From contig CAMWTG010000137.1 of NCBI GenBank assembly GCA_947177115.1, forward strand, positions 1-7,410: a DNA stretch of 7,410 bases, read 5' to 3'. Shown piece by piece: positions 1-6,196 of the stretch; position 1 is the stretch's first letter; every line of letters begins with the position of its first letter. Position numbers and translations under genes: made by a program. The DNA comes from an uncultured Clostridia bacterium. Lineage in GTDB: Bacteria; Bacillota; Clostridia; Oscillospirales; Oscillospiraceae. Below the pieces are notes generated by a model. It was given only the letters and a program-made list of their open reading frames with translations, made no database searches and was not told the DNA's origin.

Positions 1-2
1 CC

Positions 3-485
3 GGCACCCGGTCGGAATACCGCTGGCTTTTCCAGCGGATGACTTTGGAACTGCAGCTGTGCAAACCCTTTTACGAGGAGATGCTGGCCTCGCTGATGAA
101 CGACCTGCTGCTGCTCATCTGCCGCCAGATGGAGCTGGGCCGCCGGCCCAACACGATCCAGGACGAGATCGTAGAAGCCATCTCCTACTTCAGCCAGAAC
201 TACAACCAGGACATCAGCGTCAGCGAATACGCCAAGGCGCACCATATCAGTACGAATTATTTTATCCGCAGCCTGAAACAGTATATCGGCATGACGCCCA
301 AGCAGTATATGGCCTCCATCCGCATGGCAAACGCCCAGATGCTGCTGGAGCGCAGCAGCTACAGCATCCAGCAGATCGCCTCCTTTGTCGGTTACGATGA
401 CGCTCTCTACTTCGGACGGCTGTTCAAGCGGGAGATCGGGGTGACGCCCTCCGCCTACCGCAAGCAGTTCCGGGAACAGCCGTAA
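3..485 (+). CDS. AraC-family transcriptional regulator, C-terminal part (5' end outside window)
   Basis: The reading frame is already open at the first complete codon (position 3), so the gene starts upstream and only about 160 C-terminal residues are present. The last ~100 residues form a typical AraC/XylS double helix-turn-helix DNA-binding domain. The first HTH lies around ISVSEYAKAHHISTNYFIR, followed by the linking helix segment with GMTPKQYMASIRM. The second HTH lies around YSIQQIASFVGYDDALYFGRLFK, with the signature end GVTPSAYRKQF. The preceding helical stretch (EEMLASLMNDLLLLICRQ) is probably the end of the linker or sensor region. The ligand-binding domain, and so the inducer and target genes, cannot be seen. 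An ATG at 39 lies in frame but is probably internal. No clear terminator follows the stop codon, only a palindromic element that begins about 10-20 bp downstream. Confidence 0.93.
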   Translation, partial: GTRSEYRWLFQRMTLELQLCKPFYEEMLASLMNDLLLLICRQMELGRRPNTIQDEIVEAISYFSQNYNQDISVSEYAKAHHISTNYFIRSLKQYIGMTPKQYMASIRMANAQMLLERSSYSIQQIASFVGYDDALYFGRLFKREIGVTPSAYRKQFREQP

Positions 486-494
486 TGCGGCGGC

Positions 495-629
495 GCGGAA
501 CGCACGGGGAAATCAATTTTATACCGGACTATCCCGCAAACAGCACAGACTCTGTAGGGGCTCGCCCCTACACAGATCCCGCCATTCCGGTAGCTGTCTG
601 CCTCAAAAATTGATCTCCGTGCGGAACGC
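495..629. mobile_element. MITE-like palindromic element (504-620) with 9-bp flanking direct repeats
   Basis: A non-coding 117-bp element (504-620) has inverted ends. The left arm, about 504-520 (ACGGGGAAATCAATTTT), pairs with the right arm, 606-620 (AAAATTGATCTCCGT), with one G-T pair and a 2-nt bulge. Nested inside are TACCGGA (522-528) opposite TCCGGTA (586-592), and a central near-perfect hairpin TGTAGGGGC/GCCCCTACA (553-561/564-572). The element is bounded exactly by GCGGAACGC at 495-503 and again at 621-629, as expected of a 9-bp target-site duplication. No coding capacity is apparent. This layout fits a miniature inverted-repeat transposable element or REP-like unit mobilised in trans. 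The transposase family cannot be named. The alternative is an ordinary structured intergenic region whose direct repeat is fortuitous. Confidence 0.6.
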
Positions 630-639
630 AAAGCAGGAC

Positions 640-668
640 TTGACAAATCCTTTTCCGTTGGATATACT
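640..668 (+). promoter_or_regulatory. SigA-type promoter of the T-box/valS transcription unit
   Basis: The -35 box TTGACA (640-645) is separated by exactly 17 bp from the -10 box TATACT (663-668), one base from the vegetative consensus. Transcription is expected to start near 675, just before the first paired bases of T-box stem I (679). The strength of the promoter fits regulation by premature termination rather than by initiation. The MITE-like element ends 10 bp upstream of the -35 box. Confidence 0.9.
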
Positions 669-674
669 GTACCC

Positions 675-919
675 GAAAAAGCTGTGAAGGGGAGCAGTAC
701 GCTTATTGCGGATGCGCAGAGAGGGGCCGGACGGTGCAAGGCCCCGTGAAGCATGAGCCGAAGTCGCCCCTGAGCTTCGCCCCCGAGCGTTTTATCTGCG
801 GTAAGGGGCGGCGGGCCCTCCCGTTACAGAGGCGGAGCGTCCCCGGTCCGTCCGGGGGAATTCAGGTGGTACCGCGGATTTCTTATTCGCCCTGAGCCAA
901 ATGGCTCGGGGCGTTTTTT
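675..919 (+). promoter_or_regulatory. T-box riboswitch, predicted tRNA-Val specific, controlling the valS operon
   Basis: This leader RNA senses uncharged tRNA and allows read-through when aminoacylation falls. Stem I closes through AAGCT (679-683) with AGCTT (773-777) and AGGGG (688-692) with CCCCT (767-771). An AGTA box is at 696-699, an AG-rich bulge near 717-722, and a GGTGC-containing apical loop lies between GGGGCC (723-728) and GGCCCC (740-745). The likely specifier codon is GTC at 763-765 (Val), followed by a purine. A stem at 778-783/805-810 and a stem III at 841-846/852-857 follow. The T-box sequence AGGTGGTACCGCGG (864-877) forms the antiterminator: TCAGG 862-866 pairs with CCTGA 891-895 and GCG 874-876 with CGC 888-890. 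Its bulge TGGT pairs with ACCA, matching the A73 discriminator usual for tRNA-Val. The CCTGA segment is shared with the terminator, so the two folds are mutually exclusive. The specifier is inferred by eye, supported by valS downstream. Confidence 0.93.
888..919 (+). terminator. Rho-independent terminator of the T-box leader
   Basis: CGCCCTGAGCC (888-898) pairs with GGCTCGGGGCG (903-913) as an 11-bp stem with one G-T pair and an AAAT loop, followed by six T residues (914-919). Bases 888-895 are also used by the T-box antiterminator. The hairpin therefore forms only when uncharged tRNA is not bound. Confidence 0.95.
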
Positions 920-935
920 CTTGGGAGGTGATAGG

Positions 936-1451
936 ATGGAATTTGTTAACCGGACCGTGATCGGCAGTAAAGAGCTGACCGCTCTCTCCCGGGGCACCCG
1001 GAAGGCGGTGCGCAGACGGAAGAGCCTGATCGTGCAGATCCTGGCGGTGCTGATCATCGCGCTGAACCTGCTGTTCGCCTGGGCCTCCTGGCGGGTAGGG
1101 GACAGCCGGTGGTGGCTCAATGGGGCGGTGGCAGTGTTCCTGCTGGTCATTACATGGCGGGAGGACTGGTTCAGCCTCCAGCTGACCGGGCGGTATGTCC
1201 AGCCCGATGCCCAGGAGGTCACCACCTCTTTCGGCCCCGATGGGTTCACCCAGACCAGCAAAGCCGCCGATGGAAGATTCCAGTACAGCCAGATCGAGAA
1301 GATCTGCGAGACATCGGACTACTTCCTGTTCTACCTGGACCACAACCTTGGTCAGATCTACGACAAGAACGGCTTTACCAAGGGTACGGCCATGAGCTTC
1401 CGGGAATTTATCATCAGGAAGACGGGGCTGATGGTGCAGAATGTACGGTGA
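936..1451 (+). CDS. YcxB-like small membrane protein of unknown function (first gene of the valS operon)
   Basis: The product is 171 residues. The ATG at 936 has an excellent Shine-Dalgarno site (GGGAGGTG, 923-930); a TTG at 921 in the same frame lies on that site and is unlikely to be the start. A basic N-terminal stretch (RGTRKAVRRRK, about 19-29) is followed by two predicted membrane helices at about 31-52 and 59-74. The C-terminal ~95 residues are soluble and run: phenylalanine-rich strand, DGF, a YSQIEKI strand, ETSDYFLFYLD, DKNGFTKG, and a final FREFI helix. That order resembles the YcxB-like domain of Firmicutes membrane proteins, whose function is not established. The gene begins just 16 bp after the T-box terminator T-tract, so it is the first gene controlled by the riboswitch. 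The next gene follows after 12 bp. The family call is recognition by pattern only. Confidence 0.85.
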   Translation: MEFVNRTVIGSKELTALSRGTRKAVRRRKSLIVQILAVLIIALNLLFAWASWRVGDSRWWLNGAVAVFLLVITWREDWFSLQLTGRYVQPDAQEVTTSFGPDGFTQTSKAADGRFQYSQIEKICETSDYFLFYLDHNLGQIYDKNGFTKGTAMSFREFIIRKTGLMVQNVR

Positions 1452-1463
1452 GGAGAGACACAG

Positions 1464-2099
1464 ATGGAATTTATCTTTCATTTGAGCTGCTACAACGATT
1501 CCGCCCTGGACGAAGAGACCGTCCAGCTGCTGGTCCAGCGCCTGGAGGCCCGCAGCCGCAAAACTATGCCGGCAATGTGGGCGGCCACGGACAAGCTCAA
1601 CGCCTATGCGGCAAAGGGGCCCGGGCGGGAAAAGCGCCGGATGCGCTGCCGCGTTTATGGTGCGATCCTGCTGGTCCTGGGAATATTCCTCCTGGTGCCT
1701 GGCCTGATGGAGCCTAGGACGCCCAGCCAGATTTTTGTGGGAGGAGCTGCTGCGGTTTGGGGGATCTGGAGCCTTTTCTTTCGGGAGAGGAGATCCCCGG
1801 CGCTGCCTGCTTCCTGCCGCAAGGAAGCGGCCCAACTGCTGGAAACACGGCGCAGCATTGACTGGACCCTCCCGGAGAACCGGACGGAGCTGCGTTTTGA
1901 CAGAGCGGGACTTGCCATCCGTGCGGGTGAACAGACAAAAACAGTCCCTTACAGCGACATGACGGCCATCTATGAGACGGAGCATCTCTGGCTGCTGCTC
2001 TACGGAGCGGAGCAGGCCATGTTGCTGCAAAAGAAGGACCTGACCGCAGGAGACCCGGCAAAATTTCTGCCGTACCTCCTGGAAAAGATACCGGAATAA
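1464..2099 (+). CDS. Second YcxB-like membrane protein of unknown function (valS operon)
   Basis: The product is 211 residues. The ATG at 1464 is preceded by GGAG (1452-1455), which overlaps the end of the upstream gene and suggests translational coupling. An N-terminal helical region of about 60 residues is followed by two hydrophobic helices at about 63-82 and 89-106 joined by a short loop. The soluble C-terminal region runs TELRFDRAGL, TVPYSDMTAIYETEHLWLLLYG, LLQKKDL and a final helix. Its order of strands matches the C-terminal domain of the preceding gene (DGF, YSQIEKICETSDYFLFYLD, GFTKG), so the two look like diverged paralogues in tandem. No catalytic motif is visible. The gap to valS is only 30 bp with no promoter visible, which places this gene in the T-box operon. 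A role in valine or tRNA biology is not shown by the sequence. Confidence 0.82.
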   Translation: MEFIFHLSCYNDSALDEETVQLLVQRLEARSRKTMPAMWAATDKLNAYAAKGPGREKRRMRCRVYGAILLVLGIFLLVPGLMEPRTPSQIFVGGAAAVWGIWSLFFRERRSPALPASCRKEAAQLLETRRSIDWTLPENRTELRFDRAGLAIRAGEQTKTVPYSDMTAIYETEHLWLLLYGAEQAMLLQKKDLTAGDPAKFLPYLLEKIPE

Positions 2100-2129
2100 T
2101 GATTGAACAAGAAGATAAAGGAGAACACC

Positions 2130-4766
2130 ATGAGAAAAGAACTGCCAAAAACCTATGAACCCCAAGAGGTAGAGGGGAAAATCTACCAATCCTGGCTGGA
2201 TGCCGGCTGCTTCAAAGCGGCCCCCAATCCGGAGAAAAAGCCTTTCTCCATCGTCATGCCGCCCCCCAACGTCACCGGCCAGCTCCACATGGGCCACGCC
2301 ATGGACTGCACCCTGCAGGACATCCTGACACGCTACAAGCGGATGCAGGGCTATGAGGCCCTGTGGATGCCCGGCACGGACCATGCCGGCATTGCCACCC
2401 AGATCAAGGTGGAAGAGGAGCTGCGGAAAAACGAGGGCCTGACCCGCTACGATCTGGGCCGGGAAAAATTCCTGGAGCGGGTGTGGGACTGGAAGAACAA
2501 GTACGGCCACCGCATCGTGGAGCAGCAGCGGAAGCTGGGCGCGTCCTGCGACTGGGACCGCTCCCGGTTCACCATGGACGAGGGCTGCTCCAAGGCCGTC
2601 CGGGAAACCTTCTGCGAACTCTATGACAAGGGCCTCATCTACAAGGGCAGCCGCATCATCAACTGGTGTCCCCACTGCATCACCGCCCTCTCCGACGCGG
2701 AAGTGGAATACGAGGACAAGCCCGGCCATCTGTGGTATATCCGTTATCCCCTCTCCGATGGCAGCGGCGACCTGGTGGTAGCCACCACCCGCCCCGAGAC
2801 CATGATGGGTGACACCGGCGTGGCCGTGAATCCGGAGGACGAGCGGTTCAAGCATCTGGTGGGAAAGACCTGCATCCTGCCCATCATGAACCGTGAGATC
2901 CCCATTGTAGCGGACGAATACGTGGAACTGGGCTTCGGCACCGGCGCGGTAAAGATGACTCCCGCCCACGACCCCAACGACTTCGAGGTTGGCCTGCGGC
3001 ACAATCTGGAGACCATCCGGGTCATTGATGACAACGGGACCATCAACGAAAACGGCGGCCCTTACAACGGCATGGACCGCTACGAGTGCCGCAAGCAGCT
3101 GGTGAAGGACCTGGAGGCGCAGGGCTATCTGGTAAAGACTGAGGACTACAGCCATAACGTGGGTACCTGCTACCGCTGCAAGAACGATGTGGAGCCCCTG
3201 ATCTCCGCTCAGTGGTTCGTGAAGATGGAGCCTCTGGCCAAGGAGGCCCTGCGGGTGGTGAACGAGGGCGAAGTCAAATTCATCCCCGAGCGCTTCTCCA
3301 AGACCTACACCAACTGGATGGAGAACGTCCACGACTGGTGCATCTCCCGCCAGCTCTGGTGGGGCCACCAGATCCCCGCCTGGACCTGCGCGGACTGCGG
3401 CCATATCACCGTAGACCGTCAGGACCCCACTCATTGCGCCAAGTGCGGCAGCGCCAATATCGAGCGGGACCCCGATGTGCTGGACACCTGGTTCTCCTCC
3501 GCCCTGTGGCCCTTCTCTACCCTGGGCTGGCCGGATAAGACCCCGGAACTGGATTATTTCTACCCCACCTCCGTGCTGGTCACCGGCTACGATATCATCT
3601 TCTTCTGGGTAGCCCGGATGATCTTCTCCGGCTGCGAGCAGATGAAGAAATTCCCCTTTGAGAAGGTCCTCATCCACGGCCTCGTCCGTGACGACAAGGG
3701 CCGGAAGATGTCCAAATCCCTGGGCAACGGCATCGACCCCCTGGAGATTGCCGACAAGTACGGCGCGGATGCTCTGCGCTTCAACCTCATCACCGGCAAC
3801 AGCCCCGGCAACGATATGCGTTTCTACGTGGAGAAGTGCGAGGCCATGCGCAACTTCGCCAATAAGATCTGGAACGCCAGCCGCTTCGTCCTCATGAATC
3901 TGACCATCGATGAGGTGAAGCTCCCCGAGAAGCTGGAGCTGGAGGACAAATGGGTCCTCTCCAAGCTGAACACCCTCATCAAGGAAGTGACGGAGAACCT
4001 GGACGCCTACGAGCTGGGCGTAGCCTCCGCCAAGGTCTACGATTTCATCTGGGACACCTACTGCGACTGGTATATCGAGCTGACCAAGTCCCGGATGCAG
4101 GGCGAGGGCGCGGAGAACGCCCAGAACGTCCTCTGCTATGTCCTCATCCAGCTGCTCAAGCTCCTGCACCCCTTCATGCCCTTCATCACCGAGGAGATCT
4201 ATCAGGCCCTGCCCCACGTCCCCGGCGAGGAGAGCGAGTTCCTGATGAAGACCGTGTGGCCTGTGTACGATGCCGCCCATGCCTTCCCCGCCGAGGAGGA
4301 GGCCATGGAGGAGATCATGGACCTGATCCGCACCATCCGGACCCGCCGCGCGGAGATGAACGTGGCCCCCGGCAAGAAGGTCCAGCTGACCATTTCCACC
4401 CTGCACGGGGATATCTTTGCCGCCGGTGCGCCCTTCTTCCAGCGCCTGGCCGGAGCCAGCGAGGTAAACGTAGTGGACATCGCAGAAGCGCCCGCCGCAA
4501 AGGGCATGGTAGAAGTCGTCACCCACGCTGCCCGGGCCTTCATGCCCCTGGCGGAGCTGGTAGACATCCAGCAGGAGCTGGAGCGCATTGCCAAGGAAAA
4601 GGCCAAGGCAGAGGGCCACCTGAAGGGTATCGAGGCCAAGCTGAACAACGAAGCCTTCACCTCCAAGGCCCCCGCTCACATTGTCCAGAACCAGCGGGAT
4701 CAGGCGGAAAAGCTGCGGGCGCTGATCGCCCAGCTGGAGCAGTCCGCCGCTGCGATGAAGCAGTAA
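2130..4766 (+). CDS. valS: Valyl-tRNA synthetase
   Basis: This cytoplasmic class Ia synthetase (EC 6.1.1.9) attaches valine to tRNA-Val using ATP and removes mischarged threonine. The ATG at 2130 is chosen because AAAGGAG (2117-2123) lies 6 bp upstream; a TTG at 2103 in frame has no such site. The product is 878 residues, the usual bacterial length. Residues 44-57 carry PPPNVTGQLHMGHA with the HIGH-type motif HMGH at 53-56, and the KMSKS loop is at 526-530. The CP1 editing domain shows ATTRPETM near 218 and PAHDPNDF near 278-285. Cysteine pairs CYRC, CADC and CAKC fall in the linking region and may bind zinc. A helical anticodon-binding domain follows, and the last ~65 residues form the lysine/glutamate-rich coiled-coil tRNA-binding arm typical of ValRS. 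It is the third gene behind the T-box leader, and its expression should rise when tRNA-Val is uncharged. Confidence 0.98.
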   Translation: MRKELPKTYEPQEVEGKIYQSWLDAGCFKAAPNPEKKPFSIVMPPPNVTGQLHMGHAMDCTLQDILTRYKRMQGYEALWMPGTDHAGIATQIKVEEELRKNEGLTRYDLGREKFLERVWDWKNKYGHRIVEQQRKLGASCDWDRSRFTMDEGCSKAVRETFCELYDKGLIYKGSRIINWCPHCITALSDAEVEYEDKPGHLWYIRYPLSDGSGDLVVATTRPETMMGDTGVAVNPEDERFKHLVGKTCILPIMNREIPIVADEYVELGFGTGAVKMTPAHDPNDFEVGLRHNLETIRVIDDNGTINENGGPYNGMDRYECRKQLVKDLEAQGYLVKTEDYSHNVGTCYRCKNDVEPLISAQWFVKMEPLAKEALRVVNEGEVKFIPERFSKTYTNWMENVHDWCISRQLWWGHQIPAWTCADCGHITVDRQDPTHCAKCGSANIERDPDVLDTWFSSALWPFSTLGWPDKTPELDYFYPTSVLVTGYDIIFFWVARMIFSGCEQMKKFPFEKVLIHGLVRDDKGRKMSKSLGNGIDPLEIADKYGADALRFNLITGNSPGNDMRFYVEKCEAMRNFANKIWNASRFVLMNLTIDEVKLPEKLELEDKWVLSKLNTLIKEVTENLDAYELGVASAKVYDFIWDTYCDWYIELTKSRMQGEGAENAQNVLCYVLIQLLKLLHPFMPFITEEIYQALPHVPGEESEFLMKTVWPVYDAAHAFPAEEEAMEEIMDLIRTIRTRRAEMNVAPGKKVQLTISTLHGDIFAAGAPFFQRLAGASEVNVVDIAEAPAAKGMVEVVTHAARAFMPLAELVDIQQELERIAKEKAKAEGHLKGIEAKLNNEAFTSKAPAHIVQNQRDQAEKLRALIAQLEQSAAAMKQ

Positions 4767-4789
4767 CACGTTTCTTATAAAGCATCAAA

Positions 4790-4832
4790 AGCCCGGCTTT
4801 GAGACAAACGCTCAAAGCCGGGCTCAATTTAT
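4790..4832 (+). terminator. Hairpin terminator after valS
   Basis: A perfect 14-bp stem, A plus GCCCGGCTTTGAG (4790-4803) with CTCAAAGCCGGGC plus T (4811-4824), closes a 7-nt loop. It lies 23 bp after the valS stop codon. The downstream tract CAATTTATAT is only moderately T-rich. On the other strand the stem is followed by TTT, so it could also act as a second stop for transcription coming from the tRNA gene. Confidence 0.85.
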
Positions 4833-4856
4833 ATATCATCGAAGCGCTTCAAATCG

Positions 4857-4894
4857 CAAAATCAAAGGGGCAGATCCTTTCAGATCTGCCCCTT
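4857..4894 (-). terminator. Terminator of the tRNA-Gly gene
   Basis: On the minus strand a perfect 12-bp stem (4894-4883 with 4876-4865, AAGGGGCAGATC and its complement) with a 6-nt loop is followed by TGATTTTG. It begins only 2 nt after the encoded CCA end of the tRNA. This leaves a very short 3' trailer. Confidence 0.85.
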
Positions 4895-4896
4895 GC

Positions 4897-4972
4897 TGGA
4901 GCGGGCGACGGGGCTCGAACCCGCTACCTCCACCTTGGCAAGGTGGCGCTCTACCAGATGAGCTACGCCCGC
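4897..4972 (-). tRNA. tRNA-Gly (anticodon GCC)
   Basis: The 76-nt minus-strand sequence folds as a complete cloverleaf. The acceptor stem is GCGGGCG with CGCCCGC, and the D arm is GCTC/GAGC. The anticodon stem is CCACC/GGTGG with loop TTGCCAA, so the anticodon is GCC (plus-strand 4937-4939). The variable region is AGGTA, and the T arm is GCGGG with CCCGT around TTCGAGC. The discriminator is U, usual for bacterial tRNA-Gly, and CCA is encoded. It reads GGC and GGU glycine codons. The gene stands alone, convergent with valS, with its own promoter and terminator. Confidence 0.98.
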
Positions 4973-4984
4973 ACAACATGGATT

Positions 4985-5013
4985 ATTATAGCAGGCATGT
5001 CCCGATCTGTCAA
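4985..5013 (-). promoter_or_regulatory. Consensus SigA promoter of the tRNA-Gly gene
   Basis: On the minus strand, TTGACA (5013-5008) and TATAAT (4990-4985) are separated by exactly 17 bp, a perfect match to the vegetative consensus. The predicted start, near 4978, is about 6 nt before the first base of the mature tRNA. This fits a strongly expressed stable RNA. Confidence 0.93.
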
Positions 5014-5053
5014 GAGGGAATCTCCGGTTTTTAGAAAATTTTTCCTTCCGGAA

Positions 5054-5081
5054 CCGGCCCCATCTGTATGGCCGGGGCCGG
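5054..5081. repeat. GC-rich inverted repeat between divergent promoters
   Basis: CCGGCCCC (5054-5061) and GGGGCCGG (5074-5081) form a perfect 8-bp inverted repeat with a 12-nt spacer, next to a small palindrome TTCCGGAA (5046-5053). It lies between the minus-strand tRNA promoter and the plus-strand sigma-E-type promoter, beginning about 40 bp upstream of the latter's -35 element. No T-tract follows on either strand, so it is not a standard terminator. It could be an operator or simply a GC-rich palindrome. Confidence 0.4.
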
Positions 5082-5092
5082 ACCGCCCTCCG

Positions 5093-5120
5093 GCATATTT
5101 TCCATTCTCCGGCATACACT
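5093..5120 (+). promoter_or_regulatory. Putative sigma-E (mother-cell sporulation) promoter
   Basis: GCATATT (5093-5099) and CATACACT (5113-5120) are 13 bp apart. They closely match the Bacillus/Clostridia sigma-E pattern of an ATATT-containing -35 element and a CATACAMT -10 element. Transcription would start near 5127, leaving a leader of about 35 nt before the TTG start at 5162. In B. subtilis the spoIVF operon is sigma-E dependent, so the promoter type agrees with the genes behind it. Confidence 0.82.
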
Positions 5121-5161
5121 ATAACGGCATTCAAAACACATGGCAAAAGAGGTGACGCCCA

Positions 5162-6196
5162 TTGTCTACGACCAATGCCGCCCGCCGCAGAGCACAGCAG
5201 CTCCGGCGAGCCAAAAGCCGCCGCAGAGGCAAACCGGGAGAGCCGCAGATCCCCCTGCGGCTGGTCATCTGCGGAGCGGCCTTTGTACTTCTGGTGGCGG
5301 CAAAGCTGCTGTTTCCCGATACGGTGGACCGTCTGGCGGATTCCGCCCGCCAGCTGATCGGCCGGGACGCGGACTTCAAAGAAGCTTTTGCCGCCGTAGG
5401 CCGGGCCGTCAGCGGGGAGCGTCCGGTAAGCGATTCCCTGCAGGACGCCTATACCGCCGTTTTCAATCCCTCCGCCCCCGCCGAATCCGACCCGGCTCCA
5501 ACGGAGCCGGACCAGCCGGCGTCTCAGCCGCCGGAGGCGGAGGAAGTTGATGCCGCGCCGTCCGCAGATGCCGGCGCACAGCTGCTGCGCCACAGCATCC
5601 TGCCCTTGCCGGAGGCGGACAAGGCGCTGATGCGGGAGATCGTGATCTCGCCGGACACTGCGCTGCCCGCCTCCCTTCCGGCGGACGATGCCGCGGATAT
5701 TTCCACAGAAGCATCGGACGCGGAGGGGGAGACCGTAGCCACAGCCTCTCAGGTCTACACCATGGCCCCCATGCCGGAAAACGCCAGCTTGGAACAGCGG
5801 AATCTTGGTTTTGACCACTGCACTCCGGTAGCGGGGCGGCTGTCCTCCACCTTTGGCTGGCGGGAGCATCCGGTGGAGGGAGGCAACCGGTTCCACTACG
5901 GGGTCGATCTGGCGGCGGCGGAAGGCGCCGACATTCTGGCCTTCGCCAGCGGCGAGATCTATGCCTCCGGGTTCAGCAGCAGCCTGGGCAACTATATCAT
6001 GCTGCAGCATGAAGGGGGCTATATCACTCTCTACGCCCACTGCAGCCGGATCACTGCCACCGGCGGCAGCGTGTCCATGGGGGAGAAGATCGCGGAGGTG
6101 GGGTCCACCGGCCTGGTCACCGGGCCGCATCTCCATTTTGAACTGCACGATGGAGAACTGTATCTGAACCCTATTTACTATGTTGCGGTGGAATAA
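5162..6196 (+). CDS. spoIVFA: Membrane-anchored M23/LytM-domain protein, SpoIVFA-like
   Basis: The product is 344 residues, from a TTG start at 5162 with AGAGGTGA (5148-5155) 6 bp upstream; no better in-frame start exists, since the next Met is far into the protein. A very basic N-terminus (RRRAQQLRRAKSRRRGK, about 8-24) precedes a single membrane helix (about 32-51), giving an N-in anchor. A low-complexity Pro/Ala/Glu/Asp-rich linker spans roughly 105-190. The C-terminal M23 domain begins at FGWREHP. It keeps all expected metal and catalytic residues: HYGVD (H245, D249), YAH (H293) and HLHFE (H323, H325). In B. subtilis SpoIVFA is a LytM-type inhibitor and anchor that holds the protease SpoIVFB in the forespore outer membrane until sigma-K is needed. 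The assignment rests on the overlapping SpoIVFB-like gene and the sigma-E-type promoter. A SpoIIQ-like cell-wall hydrolase is the alternative. Confidence 0.85.
   Translation: MSTTNAARRRAQQLRRAKSRRRGKPGEPQIPLRLVICGAAFVLLVAAKLLFPDTVDRLADSARQLIGRDADFKEAFAAVGRAVSGERPVSDSLQDAYTAVFNPSAPAESDPAPTEPDQPASQPPEAEEVDAAPSADAGAQLLRHSILPLPEADKALMREIVISPDTALPASLPADDAADISTEASDAEGETVATASQVYTMAPMPENASLEQRNLGFDHCTPVAGRLSSTFGWREHPVEGGNRFHYGVDLAAAEGADILAFASGEIYASGFSSSLGNYIMLQHEGGYITLYAHCSRITATGGSVSMGEKIAEVGSTGLVTGPHLHFELHDGELYLNPIYYVAVE

Noticed and set aside
455..754. Minus-strand open frame of 99 codons through the palindromic element and T-box stem I
   Set aside because: There is no ribosome-binding site or recognisable protein, and the region is explained by the inverted repeats, promoter and riboswitch.
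792..4769. A very long open frame (1325 codons) on the minus strand, antisense to valS and the two genes before it
   Set aside because: Its translation has no recognisable domain and mirrors the codon pattern of valS, which is unambiguous. High G+C removes stop codons from the complementary frame. It also runs through the T-box and terminator.
3950..4780. Plus-strand open frame of 276 codons overlapping the 3' part of valS in another frame
   Set aside because: The product is Gly/Pro/Arg-rich and lacks family motifs, while the valS frame continues intact through its coiled-coil tail.
5140..5550. ATG at 5140 as an alternative start for the M23 gene
   Set aside because: That ATG is in a different frame from the M23 domain. 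The frame with the basic N-terminus, membrane helix and catalytic motifs starts at the TTG at 5162, which has a well-placed ribosome-binding site.
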